Shown: one piece after another, positions 54,850-64,000 of the stretch
How positions within the stretch are numbered: position 1 is the first letter of the stretch
How the letters are laid out: every line of letters begins with the position of its first letter
Notes under the pieces: model-generated
Database searches by the model: none
Told to the model about the DNA's origin: nothing
What the model saw: the letters and a program-made list of their open reading frames with translations, nothing else
Position numbers and translations under genes: made by a program
Assembly (NCBI GenBank): GCA_015178975.1
Contig: WHVD01000001.1
Location: 3,100,001 to 3,164,000, forward strand
Origin: Hysterangium stoloniferum
Taxonomy: Eukaryota > Basidiomycota > Agaricomycetes > Hysterangiales > Hysterangiaceae
DNA length: 64,000 nucleotides
Direction: 5' to 3'

Positions 54850-57830
54850 CTGCTCCTGAATTACCAATTTCAGCTGCACTTGTATTAACTGATTTCAGGA
54901 GGGGATCATATTGCATAACAAAGCTGGCAGCACTTGCTTTGCTGCATTTTGTATGATTGCAGTGTGAAATTCATCAATTACAAACCATATGTTGCCAAAA
55001 AAGGATGGTTCACAAATAAGGCAGTAGGAAGCAAGTTGGCAAGCAAAATCATAGACAATAATCTTGGGAGCAATAGTCCAGTGTGGTGTATTGCAGAAAA
55101 GACATTATTTCAGCCCTCAGCTGTGGGAATAATATGGAATCCAAGACAAATCAAATGATGGCACCAAAGGACTATTAGACTACCAGTCAGGTGTGCCTTT
55201 TTATATTTATTGTAATACTTTCCACATTCTGTGTCTGTCTTGTTCATCTTCTCTTCAGTTAGACCATCATCCATAATATTGGGATAGTGGGAATGAATTC
55301 AGACTGGGGGTTTTCCATAGCAGCTACTAGTGATTTGCCACCATGATTAACAAACATTGTTACAGTATCAAATAAATATTTAGTAACTTACTTGTTTGAG
55401 TGGTTCTTGTGTGGGAACTAAGATTTTATTATCTGATAATGTTAAATAGAGTTCCAGGAATTCTGTGAGTGGGGGAACCACCTTGTGTTGCTCAGCAGTC
55501 ATGTTGAGGTATTATGGTGGATATTTGAGTGATATTATGTTCTAAACAACTTTTTGGAGTGCTAGTGATGCCAATGTAGACTTTGAACCACTGTTTTGAG
55601 AGAAACAGTTAAAATAATTGGATTTCTCTCTGGCACCATGGTTGGTGGGCAAAGACCTGACATTGTCTTGCTGTATGAACAACCAATACTAACATCATCA
55701 ACAATAACAACATCAGGATGTATCCCACAGATAGGATATTTCATTCCTGAAGCCAGTACCTGAATATCTATAAATGCAAACCAGACCCTTGTGAAAGTCT
55801 CACTGAACAGAATGAGACTGGGGAGTTGGAGCTTATGTAGAGTCTGTATTTATTTGTGACAAAAGCAACAAAGGGATTTTCACATATTGTGAAGATATTT
55901 GTGTACTGGTTTAACAATTCATGTGTAAATCCAAATGAATTGTTCAAATTGAATATTCCCATGGAGCCTAGGTCAGAGCCATAAAGCCTTCAGCTGTGTT
56001 TGCAAGAAATGCATTTTGATACTTGAATTTGTCCATTCATACCCACATTGTAAGCCAAATATGATAAAGTTCTGCTTGAAAGTAGGAAGAGTTTGATCTG
56101 TAAAAAATACTCCACAATGGCATCTGGCTGTATTATCAAGTGGAAAATAAGATGCAAGCAGTTCACTGGGTTGAGTTTTATAAACAAGTTCATTAGAAGG
56201 AAGCCTTGCCCATTGAGGGACTGGAATTGGCAAGTGTGAGATGGGATTTTTTACAAATCCAGGGACTTGGAAAACAGTTATATTTTCCTCACTGTCACCA
56301 GTTGGTGGGAAGGTGTTATGACCGGAAATCCCGCCAGACTCCAGGCACTAACTTATATGCACCCGTGGCCTATATGCACCCATTATCAGTTTACCAGAAT
56401 TCCTGCTGGACTCCGTACGTCAGACTTGTCTACGTTCAACTTTGTTACATTGTGTTTCAGTCACTGGAAAACCCACTGGACTCCATCCCTGTCTATGTCC
56501 GACCTCATCCCACATATCAGTCACCAGACCCCACTCGGAATACCCGTCTTCCCTCTAACAGAGCCCCGTTCCCATTTTAGTCAAATGACCTGTCACAATT
56601 CGGACTCCGCTCCCACTCTGTTTCCCATTATGGTTTATGATTTGTCACTATTTGGACTCCACTCCGTTCCATCCCATTCCTAACACCAAACTTGGTGTTT
56701 ACTATTCCCATTTTATGTTTTGCTCGTTTTGTTTCATCATTACTGGATTTGGTATGTCATTCACTCCATGGTCTATTTAAACTGGCAGATGTGGTACATA
56801 CAATCCAGTCAGAAAATCGGCTTAGATTCCCCCCAGTAATCTAATACATTTTCTGCTCTAAACTCCCACTTGAATTACACCGCTCACACTAGTCAGAGCC
56901 CACGGGCTCTGGTGCATCTATCTCTCTTACCTATCTCGACTCATGACCTCACGACCCATGACCTCCGACCCATGACCTATGACCCCCGCCTGGACTCCCC
57001 AGGAATTCCATCTGCCTGTCTGAAACTGGACAACACAATCTCATGAGGGTGCAGCCTATAAGCTGAAGCCAAGTCCTACTGGATATTCCACAGGTTTCTC
57101 TGGAGACCTGCTGTGTACATACCCTAACAGAAGGAACCCACTTCACAGTAATATAGGGCAATCACTGTGTGCTGAACAACTTGAAAATGTGAGATGTATT
57201 AGTAAATATCAACTTCAAGTAAGTTTTTCATACCTCCATGTTTGGCTGAAGGGTCTGCCAGTTTTATATGAGATTGAGTAACTATTGAACATTTATTATG
57301 AATTACCTTCTGTACCTCTACAGAAAGAGTTCCACCTTTGACAAATGATATTTCCTTATTGGCATCCAGGACAGACCAAAGGGGTGAACTGCAGTTGAGA
57401 CAGAAAACATGGCACACATCCTTTTAGTACAATCAATTGAGAAATACTTGGCATTAATAACAATGCCCTTAAGACCTGTCCAGAGCCCCCAGCCATCACA
57501 TACTTCTTTGTTTCTCCAGTAACATTTCTTTGGGATTTATTTGTGAAACAATTCTAGTGAGAAATATAGAATTGACCTACATATATAGCTGTGTGAGGAA
57601 CACCAATGGCTAGATTGTAAGCTGCACCAGAAATGCGGTGGCAGGTTTTGCAGCTATTAAGTGCAGAGCAGAAAAGGGGAGACATACTGGCAAGCTCCAA
57701 CAAGCATGATAGGTGTGTCAGTCTTGTAAGTCTAGTGATGCAGTGTATCATTGTGCACACAAAGCAGATATGCATTGCTCACAACATTCCCACAGAGGCA
57801 GCTTCTGGTAACAGGAATGGAGGAAGCACC
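54850..57830 (-). pseudogene. CxC5/CxC6-type protein associated with KDZ transposons, decayed
   Basis: Minus-strand segments include LPSNELVYKTQPSELLASYF with CHCGVFF, LGSMGIFNLNNSFGFTHELL with NPFVAFVTNKY, and MKYPICGIHPDVVIVDDVSI. These match the N-terminal and central parts of the cysteine-cluster proteins found next to KDZ transposases in mushrooms, as I recall them. An upstream part with a Cys-rich segment (MCHVFCLNCSSPLWSVLDAN) lies at 57199-57417 and further pieces extend to 57830. Stops and frame changes separate them. A solo LTR (56314-57129) sits inside. No KDZ transposase domain was seen. Confidence 0.6.
56314..57129. mobile_element. Solo LTR of family L inserted in the CxC gene
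   Basis: This 816 bp copy starts TGTTATGACCGG and ends CCCTAACA. A 5 bp target duplication GAAGG flanks it (56309-56313 and 57130-57134). It closely resembles the LTR at 53358 along its whole length. Confidence 0.92.
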
Positions 57831-58039
57831 TTCTGAAGACATAGTGCCGATATGAAGTAAAGACAAACTGTTGAAGTTCAAGACCTTATATCTCTAATAA
57901 AAAGAGGAATTGGAAGGAAACTGTGTTAAGGTTATGCTTGCACTTTTGTCTTATAAGTACATATAAGACCCCCCTGTTAAGATCTAAGCAAGGGGGGGGG
58001 AAGGGGATGATTTCAGAGGTCTGAAAATGGTGAATTGTA

Positions 58040-58115
58040 CTAATTGGGAGGTCCAATTCTATAAGGCAAGGTGGAGCTTGGCTTCAACATATGTATTGCA
58101 CCCTTGCACAAACTG
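58040..58115 (-). repeat. Short LTR-like fragment
   Basis: The minus strand carries GGGTGCAATACATATGTTGA followed by AGCCAAGCTCCACC, similar to the 3' end motif of family L LTRs. It is a degraded piece only. Confidence 0.4.
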
Positions 58116-58193
58116 TTAGGGTGCTCTGTTATTTCAAACAGAGTGGATAGTACAATAAAGACTAAAGACAGCACTTAGCTCAATCAACTAGAG

Positions 58194-58292
58194 TCCAGCT
58201 TCATCTATGTGTCGTGATGAGAGCAGAGAGCTGTATGGTTGGGTAGGGGGAGAGCTTAGCTCTCCGCGTATGCGTGGGAAGACTCACCGCTC
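58194..58292. repeat. Split direct repeat B, outer copy
   Basis: This 99 bp repeat begins TCCAGCTTCATCTATGTG and matches 58595-58693. The differences are almost all transitions at CpG sites. Confidence 0.88.
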
Positions 58293-58420
58293 GGGAGGGC
58301 GGGTCCTCTCTCGCAGTACAACTCTCACTCTCACTTAACACTAGATTAAACAATCAATAATTACTAAATTTGATTCATTGATTAACCCAAATCTTCAATA
58401 TGGGGAAGGGTGGGTGGGAG

Positions 58421-58594
58421 AAATAAAAGGAAGAATTAATGAATGATAATCCGTGAAAGGATGCGAAATTTTAGATACTGTACTGACAAAGATGTCGTAG
58501 GAAACAAAAGGCGTGCAACTCCTTCATACGCTCGGCTGGACGTTGAGTGCCGAACTACTCCCGGCATGCAGGGATCGTGTGGCACTCGATACTA
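58421..58594. repeat. Split direct repeat A, inner copy
   Basis: This 174 bp repeat begins AAATAAAAGGAAGAATTAAT and is nearly identical to 63111-63284. The two differences seen (GCAACT against GCGACT, CGTGTGG against CGTGCGG) are both CpG transitions. Confidence 0.93.
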
Positions 58595-58693
58595 TCCAGC
58601 TTCGTCTATGTGTTGTGATGAGAGCAGAGAGCTGTATGGTTGGGTAGGGGGAGAGCTTAGCTCTCCACGTATGCGTGGGAAGACTCGCTGCTC
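58595..58693. repeat. Split direct repeat B, inner copy
   Basis: This directly abuts the inner A repeat and overlaps the end of the recombinase reading frame region. It contains the palindrome-like GAGAGCTTAGCTCTC. Confidence 0.88.
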
Positions 58694-58739
58694 ACCCACA
58701 AAGAACAACTGCCTGCCAAATGCGGCGAGGCTACGCCGC

Positions 58740-60050
58740 CTACCCAACCAAGGCAGTTGCATTCCTTGTTGAAAGGTTCTCTAAATGCCGTGATGCTATC
58801 TGTTCAAAGGCCCTGATGTATGTTTCATATGCTAATGACTTCCATCTGCCTGCTAATCTCACGATCTCAGGATCAACTCCTTGCACTAGAAAGAAAGATG
58901 CACCGCCGATATGAAATGAATGTCCAAAGGTTGTTCCCCATCCCCATGCGTTAAGAATGAGATTTATTCGTTCGAGTGCAGTTTTTTTGACTATCGGTCT
59001 TACTGCACCTCTGTCGTCTAGCCAACAAAACAGTGGTTCTTCCGGTCCGGCTGGTACGACTTTCGATAAATTGATTAGTGCGTCTATTGGGCATGTCCCT
59101 TGCTGATCTGTTAGGTATACTGCTTGGGTTACACCAGATTTGGCCGTTTTAGCTGCAGGTAAGTCCAAATGTGCATACCTCCTGCCATCATTGTCATGGC
59201 TAATTAGGACATCCTTCCGCTTCAAATGCTTTTTGCCATCAAACTGTGTTCTGGATGATACTGTGACCTCCCCGAAACACATTAAACCCCAAAAGGCGCA
59301 CGTAGATATGGCCCATACACAGGCATCGAAGGAGTTGTTCAAATCCAATGACGCCTTCAACGCGAGTAGCATCTTTAATTTTATCGGTGGACGTGGGGGC
59401 CGTTTTCGTGTATTGCCTTGTAAGTTCTCTAGCCCCCTTAGTGATCATTCAATTCTCGTTCGTTCGTCATCTGACAGGGGTGGGGGCCAACCTTGAGCTA
59501 TGTGCCATGCTCTAACCGCCGCTAGGTATTTCCGAGTAACTCCAACTGACACAGTCTCAAATGCTGTCCCAGCAGTTAGCTCCTGACTGAGCAATGATGA
59601 GTCCGCTGCTGCCCAAAGTGCGAAAGAATGTAAAATTGAGAAGGATGCCAGCAATCTTTCCGATTCAGCTACAGAGAAGATATCGCAAAATACATGGAAC
59701 TTGCAGAGACCTGATCTGTAGCTATTTGCATCCCGCAGTGATGCTTCAGAGGCTATGGATGCTAGTAACTGCAGTACCGGGTGCTGTACAGTGGATGGAG
59801 GCGGTGTGTTGATTCCTTTCCACCTGAAGAGTCTCTCTTTAGCTCTGCATGGAGGCCTCAGTACTGATGAAACGAGGTGCAATTGTCCAGCTGGTAATGT
59901 CTGCAATGATGAGGCGAAGGGTGCTGACACCCTTGCAGGTGCTACGGTGATTGGATCCGGTGTAACAAATGGTTGGGGATGTCTAATGTGGCCCGTGATT
60001 GTATTCCGGGGAAGCCTTTGAGGAAGTCGGTGATATGGCCTCGGGAAAGG
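58740..60050 (-). pseudogene. Ngaro tyrosine recombinase, inactivated
   Basis: An N-terminal SAM-like part (SLRDANSYRSGLCKFHVFCD to TRKYLAAVRAWHIAQGW) is followed in the same frame, after a TGA at 59447-59445, by the catalytic domain: AFWGLMCFGEVTV, GHSFHIGGASFFLVQGVDP, LAGRWKSLAYETYIRAFEQI. The His, Trp and likely Tyr (TYIR) of the active site are present. The first catalytic Arg position reads Cys (TGT, 59279-59277) and the HxxR Arg reads His (CAT, 58913-58911). This enzyme normally joins a DNA circle into the genome without a target duplication. The copy cannot be active as read. Confidence 0.85.
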
Positions 60051-61826
60051 GCATCTGCGATGTTCTCTCTGGATGGTACGAATTCGGCTCTTAGTTGTAT
60101 TCGATTCGTGGCTAACAGTTTGTAAATTTCTTTTAGAATCATGTTTGTCTCCTTGTTGCATGACCGGCCTTTGTTCACCACTGCAACGACACCACTGTTG
60201 TCCGAACGCACCAAGAAAACTGAATCGGACTGGTTGCGTCGATGCATCGCCCCCAACTGTAACGCCATCCTCAGCCCCAACTCTACAGCGACTGCTTCTG
60301 CCCATCCGATGTCGCATTGGCAATGTGGGCCCACTTCAAAACCAGGGGCCCACTTCCACACTGCCCACTGGGTGCCGACTATGATGCCCAATCCGAATGA
60401 TGTACTGGCATCCCCCCACCATCCTATGTCGATCGGATCCACTGATGCGATGGGGAGCTCGTTTGGCAAGTGCCGCAATATGAAGTAAACCCATGACATA
60501 TCTGCTTGCAATGCTGGGCTTGGGGGGAATGATGCTCTTTGCGAAGTGAAACCACGTGCGAATGCGGTTATAGAGTGTAGAAAAGGTTTTATCCATGGGA
60601 AGATGGACGCCACGTGGACCAACTTCCCATGTAGCCTCTCCGCCTCGTTTGCTGAGAATCGATGCTCCTCCTGGGCCCATCGCTTGACTAGCTCCAGTGT
60701 CGCCTCGAGTTTCTCCTTCGGCATTGCTACGGTTTTGGCATCCAAGTCTTATATGAAGCCTATGTATTTCTGTACTGATGAAAAAGGTCTTGTTTTGCTC
60801 TCGCTCCAGGGTACACCAAATTGTGCTGTCAATGCAATGAAGTCATCTTCTGTCCAAACCTGTCCTGGCAAACGAATGGCCAGGAAATCGTCGACCCACT
60901 TTAGCAACCACCTGAAGCCTGCCTTTCGGTATAAGGCAATCAGCATATCTGCAATACTCCCGAATACACCTGCACTCGAGGCTAAGCCAAATGCGACCGC
61001 CCGATCGACGTATACTAGGCCATCCCAGAAGACGCAGCATGCGTTCTGCTGATCTGGTCGTATGGGTGTCATCCGGTAAGCTGCGGAAATGTCGAAGGTG
61101 GCGGCCATGGAACCTTCTGGCAGAGATAATATCAATGCTGCCGCATCTGCAAAGGTACCCCATTCTGTTGGGAAGTCGTTGGGATTTATGCGACTGTTTA
61201 TGGAGGAATGTATCGGGTCGTCTCGGGGAAATGATAGGTCTTGTATCATGCGGTACGTGCTTGAATTCGGTTTTGGGATCAGCCCCAGGGGAGATGTCTG
61301 AAATGGTCCTATGGCTTGCTCCAGTTCCTCTGGCGTAAAGCCCCTGGAGTAGCGGCCAATCTTTTGTTCGCTTGCTATATACTTGGTTATAAATTCTGTG
61401 TCCACTAAGGAAGATCTGTGATTTTCGAAAAATGGCTGTACGTGATATGTGCTCTTTCAGTCTGATGTCAAATCCATTATTCAAACCTGCTATAATATTC
61501 TGCCAGTCTTGCAATATACCATATTTACTCAATATACGTGCCGCACCGACAGGGTCGAGCGGCGTTGTGACCCGTCTCAGGTCAGAGCTTCCTGCAGGCT
61601 CCTGCTCCGTGGGTATCCTCGAAGCAGATGCTACACATGTGGGTGTTGGTGCAGTTGGTGCCCCACCTGCACTGAGATTCAAGTGCCCAGCTGAAACAAA
61701 ACTGCTTGCCATCAGGGGCTGTGAGGGCGTGTTTATTTTTGGCTCCTCGTGCGATTGAGGTGGGATTCTTTCCTGCCGTAGTACGCTTTGATTGGCAGTC
61801 AGCGGGCAGGTGGCCTTGGACTCCAC
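59942..61826 (-). pseudogene. Ngaro reverse transcriptase and RNase H polyprotein, inactivated
   Basis: The polymerase frame overlaps the end of gag and opens with AARILSKYGILQDWQNIIAG. A frameshift near 61430 leads to the reverse transcriptase domain: FQTSPLGLIPKPNSSTYRMI, ATFDISAAYRMTPIRPDQQN and LLKWVDDFLAIRLPG with both catalytic Asp of the xVDD box. A TAA at 60751-60749 interrupts the join to RNase H, in a place where relatives have Trp. RNase H follows (IGWWGDASTSFGLGI, DIGWAEAVAVELGLRMALQL, LVRSDNSGVVAVVNKG) with its acidic residues and ends with SRENIADALSRG. Confidence 0.85.
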
Positions 61827-63098
61827 ATCGAAAACAATGTGAGGAGTCCCTGTCAGTGCGCGGTCTCTTTCGTGGAGATCCGGCTGGGGAGGGGGACTCT
61901 GCTGGCCATGAGTGCTTGGGTGGTGCCATTGAGGTCTGGGACACCTTTGCTGACCGAAGTGCTGTTCGAGTCGATATGATCGTCAGTGCCTCGGGATCTA
62001 AACAGCCTAAGTCATGAGACAAGTTGTGGGCAGCCGCCTCCCGTTGTTGAATGTCATAGTCCATGGCAACATCCCAACTATGTGACTTCGCAATCGACGT
62101 CACAATCGCATGGTGGGCTGCTAACACATTGGCTCTTTGGACACCACCATGGACTCGAGTGCGGTCAACTGCCACCATTGCTGCTGCTAACCGGTCGATT
62201 ATACTGATGCCCTTCTCATTCTCACAGTCCAGCCCTCTGGCAATGATGCTGCCAGATGGTGAAATGATAAACTCCTCTGCTCCTTTCTCTGCTCTTCGCC
62301 GCGCCTCAGAGGTGAGGGAGATGTAAGGAATATAATGAAGGTTCTTAAAGGCTTCCTCCACCTTGCGTGGGATTTCTGAAAAAATAAAAAGGGAGGGGGA
62401 GTATGAGCATGATGATTGTATAGACACAACGGAATCGAAGCTGTCACAATGCATGGCATGCATTCCACAATGCCGTCAAACTGCTGTAGCGTATGGCATG
62501 CATTCCACAATGCCATCGCACTGTCCGTGAACTGCGACATGCCTTCCGCAATGCCGTTGGACTGTCTGGACGGTCCACATGTGAAATCATGCGGACCAGC
62601 CATCCATCTGTGAGATAAGGAAAGGGTGGACTTACGAATCTCTAAAGGGTTGGCCTTAAACCCGGGTATAATCTCAGGAATTGGGGCCTTCCTGTTGCTT
62701 CGGGACTCACTAGTGGGTGAAGGTATGTTCCTGGCCCGTTGTAGTGCCTCTGGATCGAGGAACAACCTTGTCACAGCCGGGGCTGCTTCAGTTGCACTTC
62801 GTCCGTCCAGGTCACCAGGGCTAGCCTCATTTGTTAGACTATGTTTGTGCGCCAATAGCCGGGCTATTTGCGCATCCAGTAGCTCAATCTCGGAAGGTGG
62901 TGGGTGTTGGCCTACCCTCTGTGAATCGCAGTTGGTGCCAGCCCCTTCTGATAGTGGTAATGATGAAGGATCCGGTCCTGGATTCGTGTCCGCTGGGGCA
63001 GTTTCCACTTGTGCCCCTGTGGGAGGTGGGTTCATCTCACCGTTCAGATTTATACCTAAGTGCGCAAATACCCCTTGTGGCAAGGCTCCAGACGTCAT
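61582..63098 (-). CDS. Ngaro gag protein with zinc knuckle, one intron
   Basis: Exons 63098-62636 and 62375-61582 join across a 260 bp GT-AG intron to give an intact 418-residue protein. The N-terminus is Pro/Ser-rich, then a helical body (RKVEEAFKNLHYIPYISLTS, later REAAAHNLSHDLGCLDPEAL). A zinc knuckle CFRCGVQGHLPADC (CX2CX4HX4C) follows, and a second Cys-rich segment (CFSWALESQCRWGTNCTNTH) resembles a CCCH finger. It should bind the element RNA. Without the intron the first exon frame runs on for 145 codons of low-complexity text. The polymerase frame overlaps its 3' end. Confidence 0.8.
62440..62570. repeat. About 52 bp repeats inside the gag intron
   Basis: The word GGCATGCATTCCACAATGCC occurs twice (near 62455 and 62493) and in altered form a third time (GACATGCCTTCCGCAATGCC near 62535). 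Each copy is an imperfect palindrome (GGCATG...ATGCC) separated by CACTG/AACTG-type spacers. Confidence 0.75.
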
Positions 63099-63110
63099 AA
63101 GTGCGAAGTG

Positions 63111-63284
63111 AAATAAAAGGAAGAATTAATGAATGATAATCCGTGAAAGGATGCGAAATTTTAGATACTGTACTGACAAAGATGTCGTAGGAAACAAAAG
63201 GCGTGCGACTCCTTCATACGCTCGGCTGGACGTTGAGTGCCGAACTACTCCCGGCATGCAGGGATCGTGCGGCACTCGATACTA
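63111..63284. repeat. Split direct repeat A, outer copy
   Basis: This is the 5' terminal repeat of the Ngaro-like element on the minus strand, matching 58421-58594. It starts 12 bp upstream of the gag start codon, so it holds the promoter and leader. Confidence 0.93.
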
Positions 63285-64000
63285 GGCCAAAAATACTAAG
63301 AGTTGTAGAATGAAGAGTATTAAGAGAAATGTAAAGAGAACTTAAAACAAGAGGAGGGTAATCTAGGTCAAGTTTCAAACTGGAGAACTGTAGCATACAT
63401 GGAAAGAGCTTTATACTACAGTGGGACAGATGATTGGAGGGCTGATTGGAGAAGTGAGAGTCATGACAAGTTGAAAGAAGTATTGGAAGGAACAAGGAAC
63501 AAGCTAGAACTAAATGTGATGTAGCAAAAGTATTCTAAAAGGTGTGAGGTGGCAAATAACATTTACACATAGAACAGATGAAGGGAGAGCATTGGAATGG
63601 AGATGGAACAGAATCCCTAAAGGGGTAATCTACAACAAAACAAGTTTCAGGGTCCCAAGGTAGTGGAGCCATGTTTCAGGACTCTGATGTTGGGGTGCTG
63701 GAGGGTTACAAGGGTAAGGACAAGTTGTGGGGGATAAAGGACAGGGATGCCGACATAAAACAAGTGTCAGGGTCCCAAGGCAGTGGCTCCATAGTCCAAG
63801 GCACCAATGTTGGGATCCTGGGAGGGTTATCAAGTTGTGGGGACCCTAAAGGGTGGGTGAGGATCCTAACACTCCCAGCTGACATAGAATCTAGACCAAC
63901 ATATCAGGAGTAAGAAGAAATGGCAAATAATATATATTTGACATGGAAGAGTGCTCAAGTACACATACTTTCACTGTGCTGAGGGCTGTTAACAATGCAG
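63285..64000. other. Flank with a two-unit direct repeat
   Basis: No gene was recognised. Two similar stretches, 63637-63710 and 63753-63845, share ACAAGT.TCAGGGTCCCAAGG, AGTGG and a GATGTTGGG/AATGTTGGG word followed by GGAGGGTTA, giving a repeat period of about 116 bp. A family-L-like end (GATCCTAACA) occurs near 63864. Confidence 0.55.

Larger units (their letters stand above)
58194..63284 (-). mobile_element. Ngaro-like tyrosine-recombinase retrotransposon
   Basis: On the minus strand the order is repeat A (63284-63111), gag, reverse transcriptase, RNase H, tyrosine recombinase, repeat B (58693-58595), repeat A (58594-58421), a 128 bp spacer, and repeat B (58292-58194). This A-ORFs-B-A-B layout is the split-direct-repeat structure known from Ngaro elements rather than the inverted repeats of DIRS. 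The element is about 5.1 kb and nearly full length, but its polymerase and recombinase frames are broken. Confidence 0.85.

Noticed and set aside
1..64000. CRISPR arrays, bacterial operons, riboswitches
   Set aside because: The sequence is eukaryotic; the tandem repeats lack the regular repeat-spacer pattern of CRISPR.

Overview
The window reads as nuclear DNA of a basidiomycete, most likely an Agaricomycete mushroom-forming fungus. Coding regions are cut by many 45-65 bp introns. The products match fungal families (Mia40 with an N-terminal anchor, fungal-type BTB protein, Yap-type bZIP, DUF6534 membrane proteins). The mobile DNA (CxC5/CxC6 KDZ-associated genes, plavaka-like and Copia fragments, a tyrosine-recombinase retrotransposon) is typical of this clade. 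Species cannot be named. All exon models below were built by hand from reading-frame continuity and splice signals.

Region 1, about 1-24 kb, is gene-dense and repeat-poor. In order: a BTB protein (minus, runs off the left edge), MIA40 (plus), a Sec7/PH Arf-GEF (minus), a flavin-reductase-like protein (minus), an Smr/DUF1771 protein ending in a CaaX-like box (plus), a bZIP factor with a one-base frame break (minus), a Psr/NIF-type phosphatase (plus), a membrane-anchored coiled-coil protein (minus), PAM16 (minus), RPA43 (plus) and a 1-Cys peroxiredoxin (minus). These are housekeeping or regulatory genes: mitochondrial import (MIA40, PAM16), Pol I transcription, vesicle traffic, redox defence and signalling.

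Region 2, about 24-47 kb, is young accessory DNA. Two direct tandem copies and one inverted copy of a DUF6534 gene lie here. Between them sit a divergent gene pair (a nucleotidyltransferase-fold gene and an unrecognised gene) bracketed by about 555 bp inverted repeats, a 370 bp tandem array, and fragments of casein kinase I, Copia and integrase-core genes.

Region 3, about 47-64 kb, is a nest of transposons. A Copia element on the minus strand is split by a solo LTR, which is itself split by a second 1.4 kb LTR-like insert carrying an ORF. Related LTRs follow, one inserted in a KDZ-associated CxC gene. Last is a nearly full-length Ngaro-like element with split direct repeats, whose decay is largely CpG transitions.

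The most unusual items are the 63 bp AT-AC intron that falls inside the catalytic motif of the nucleotidyltransferase gene, the repeat-bracketed gene pair that contains it, the CVIM tail on the Smr protein, and the CpG-specific inactivation of the Ngaro recombinase.
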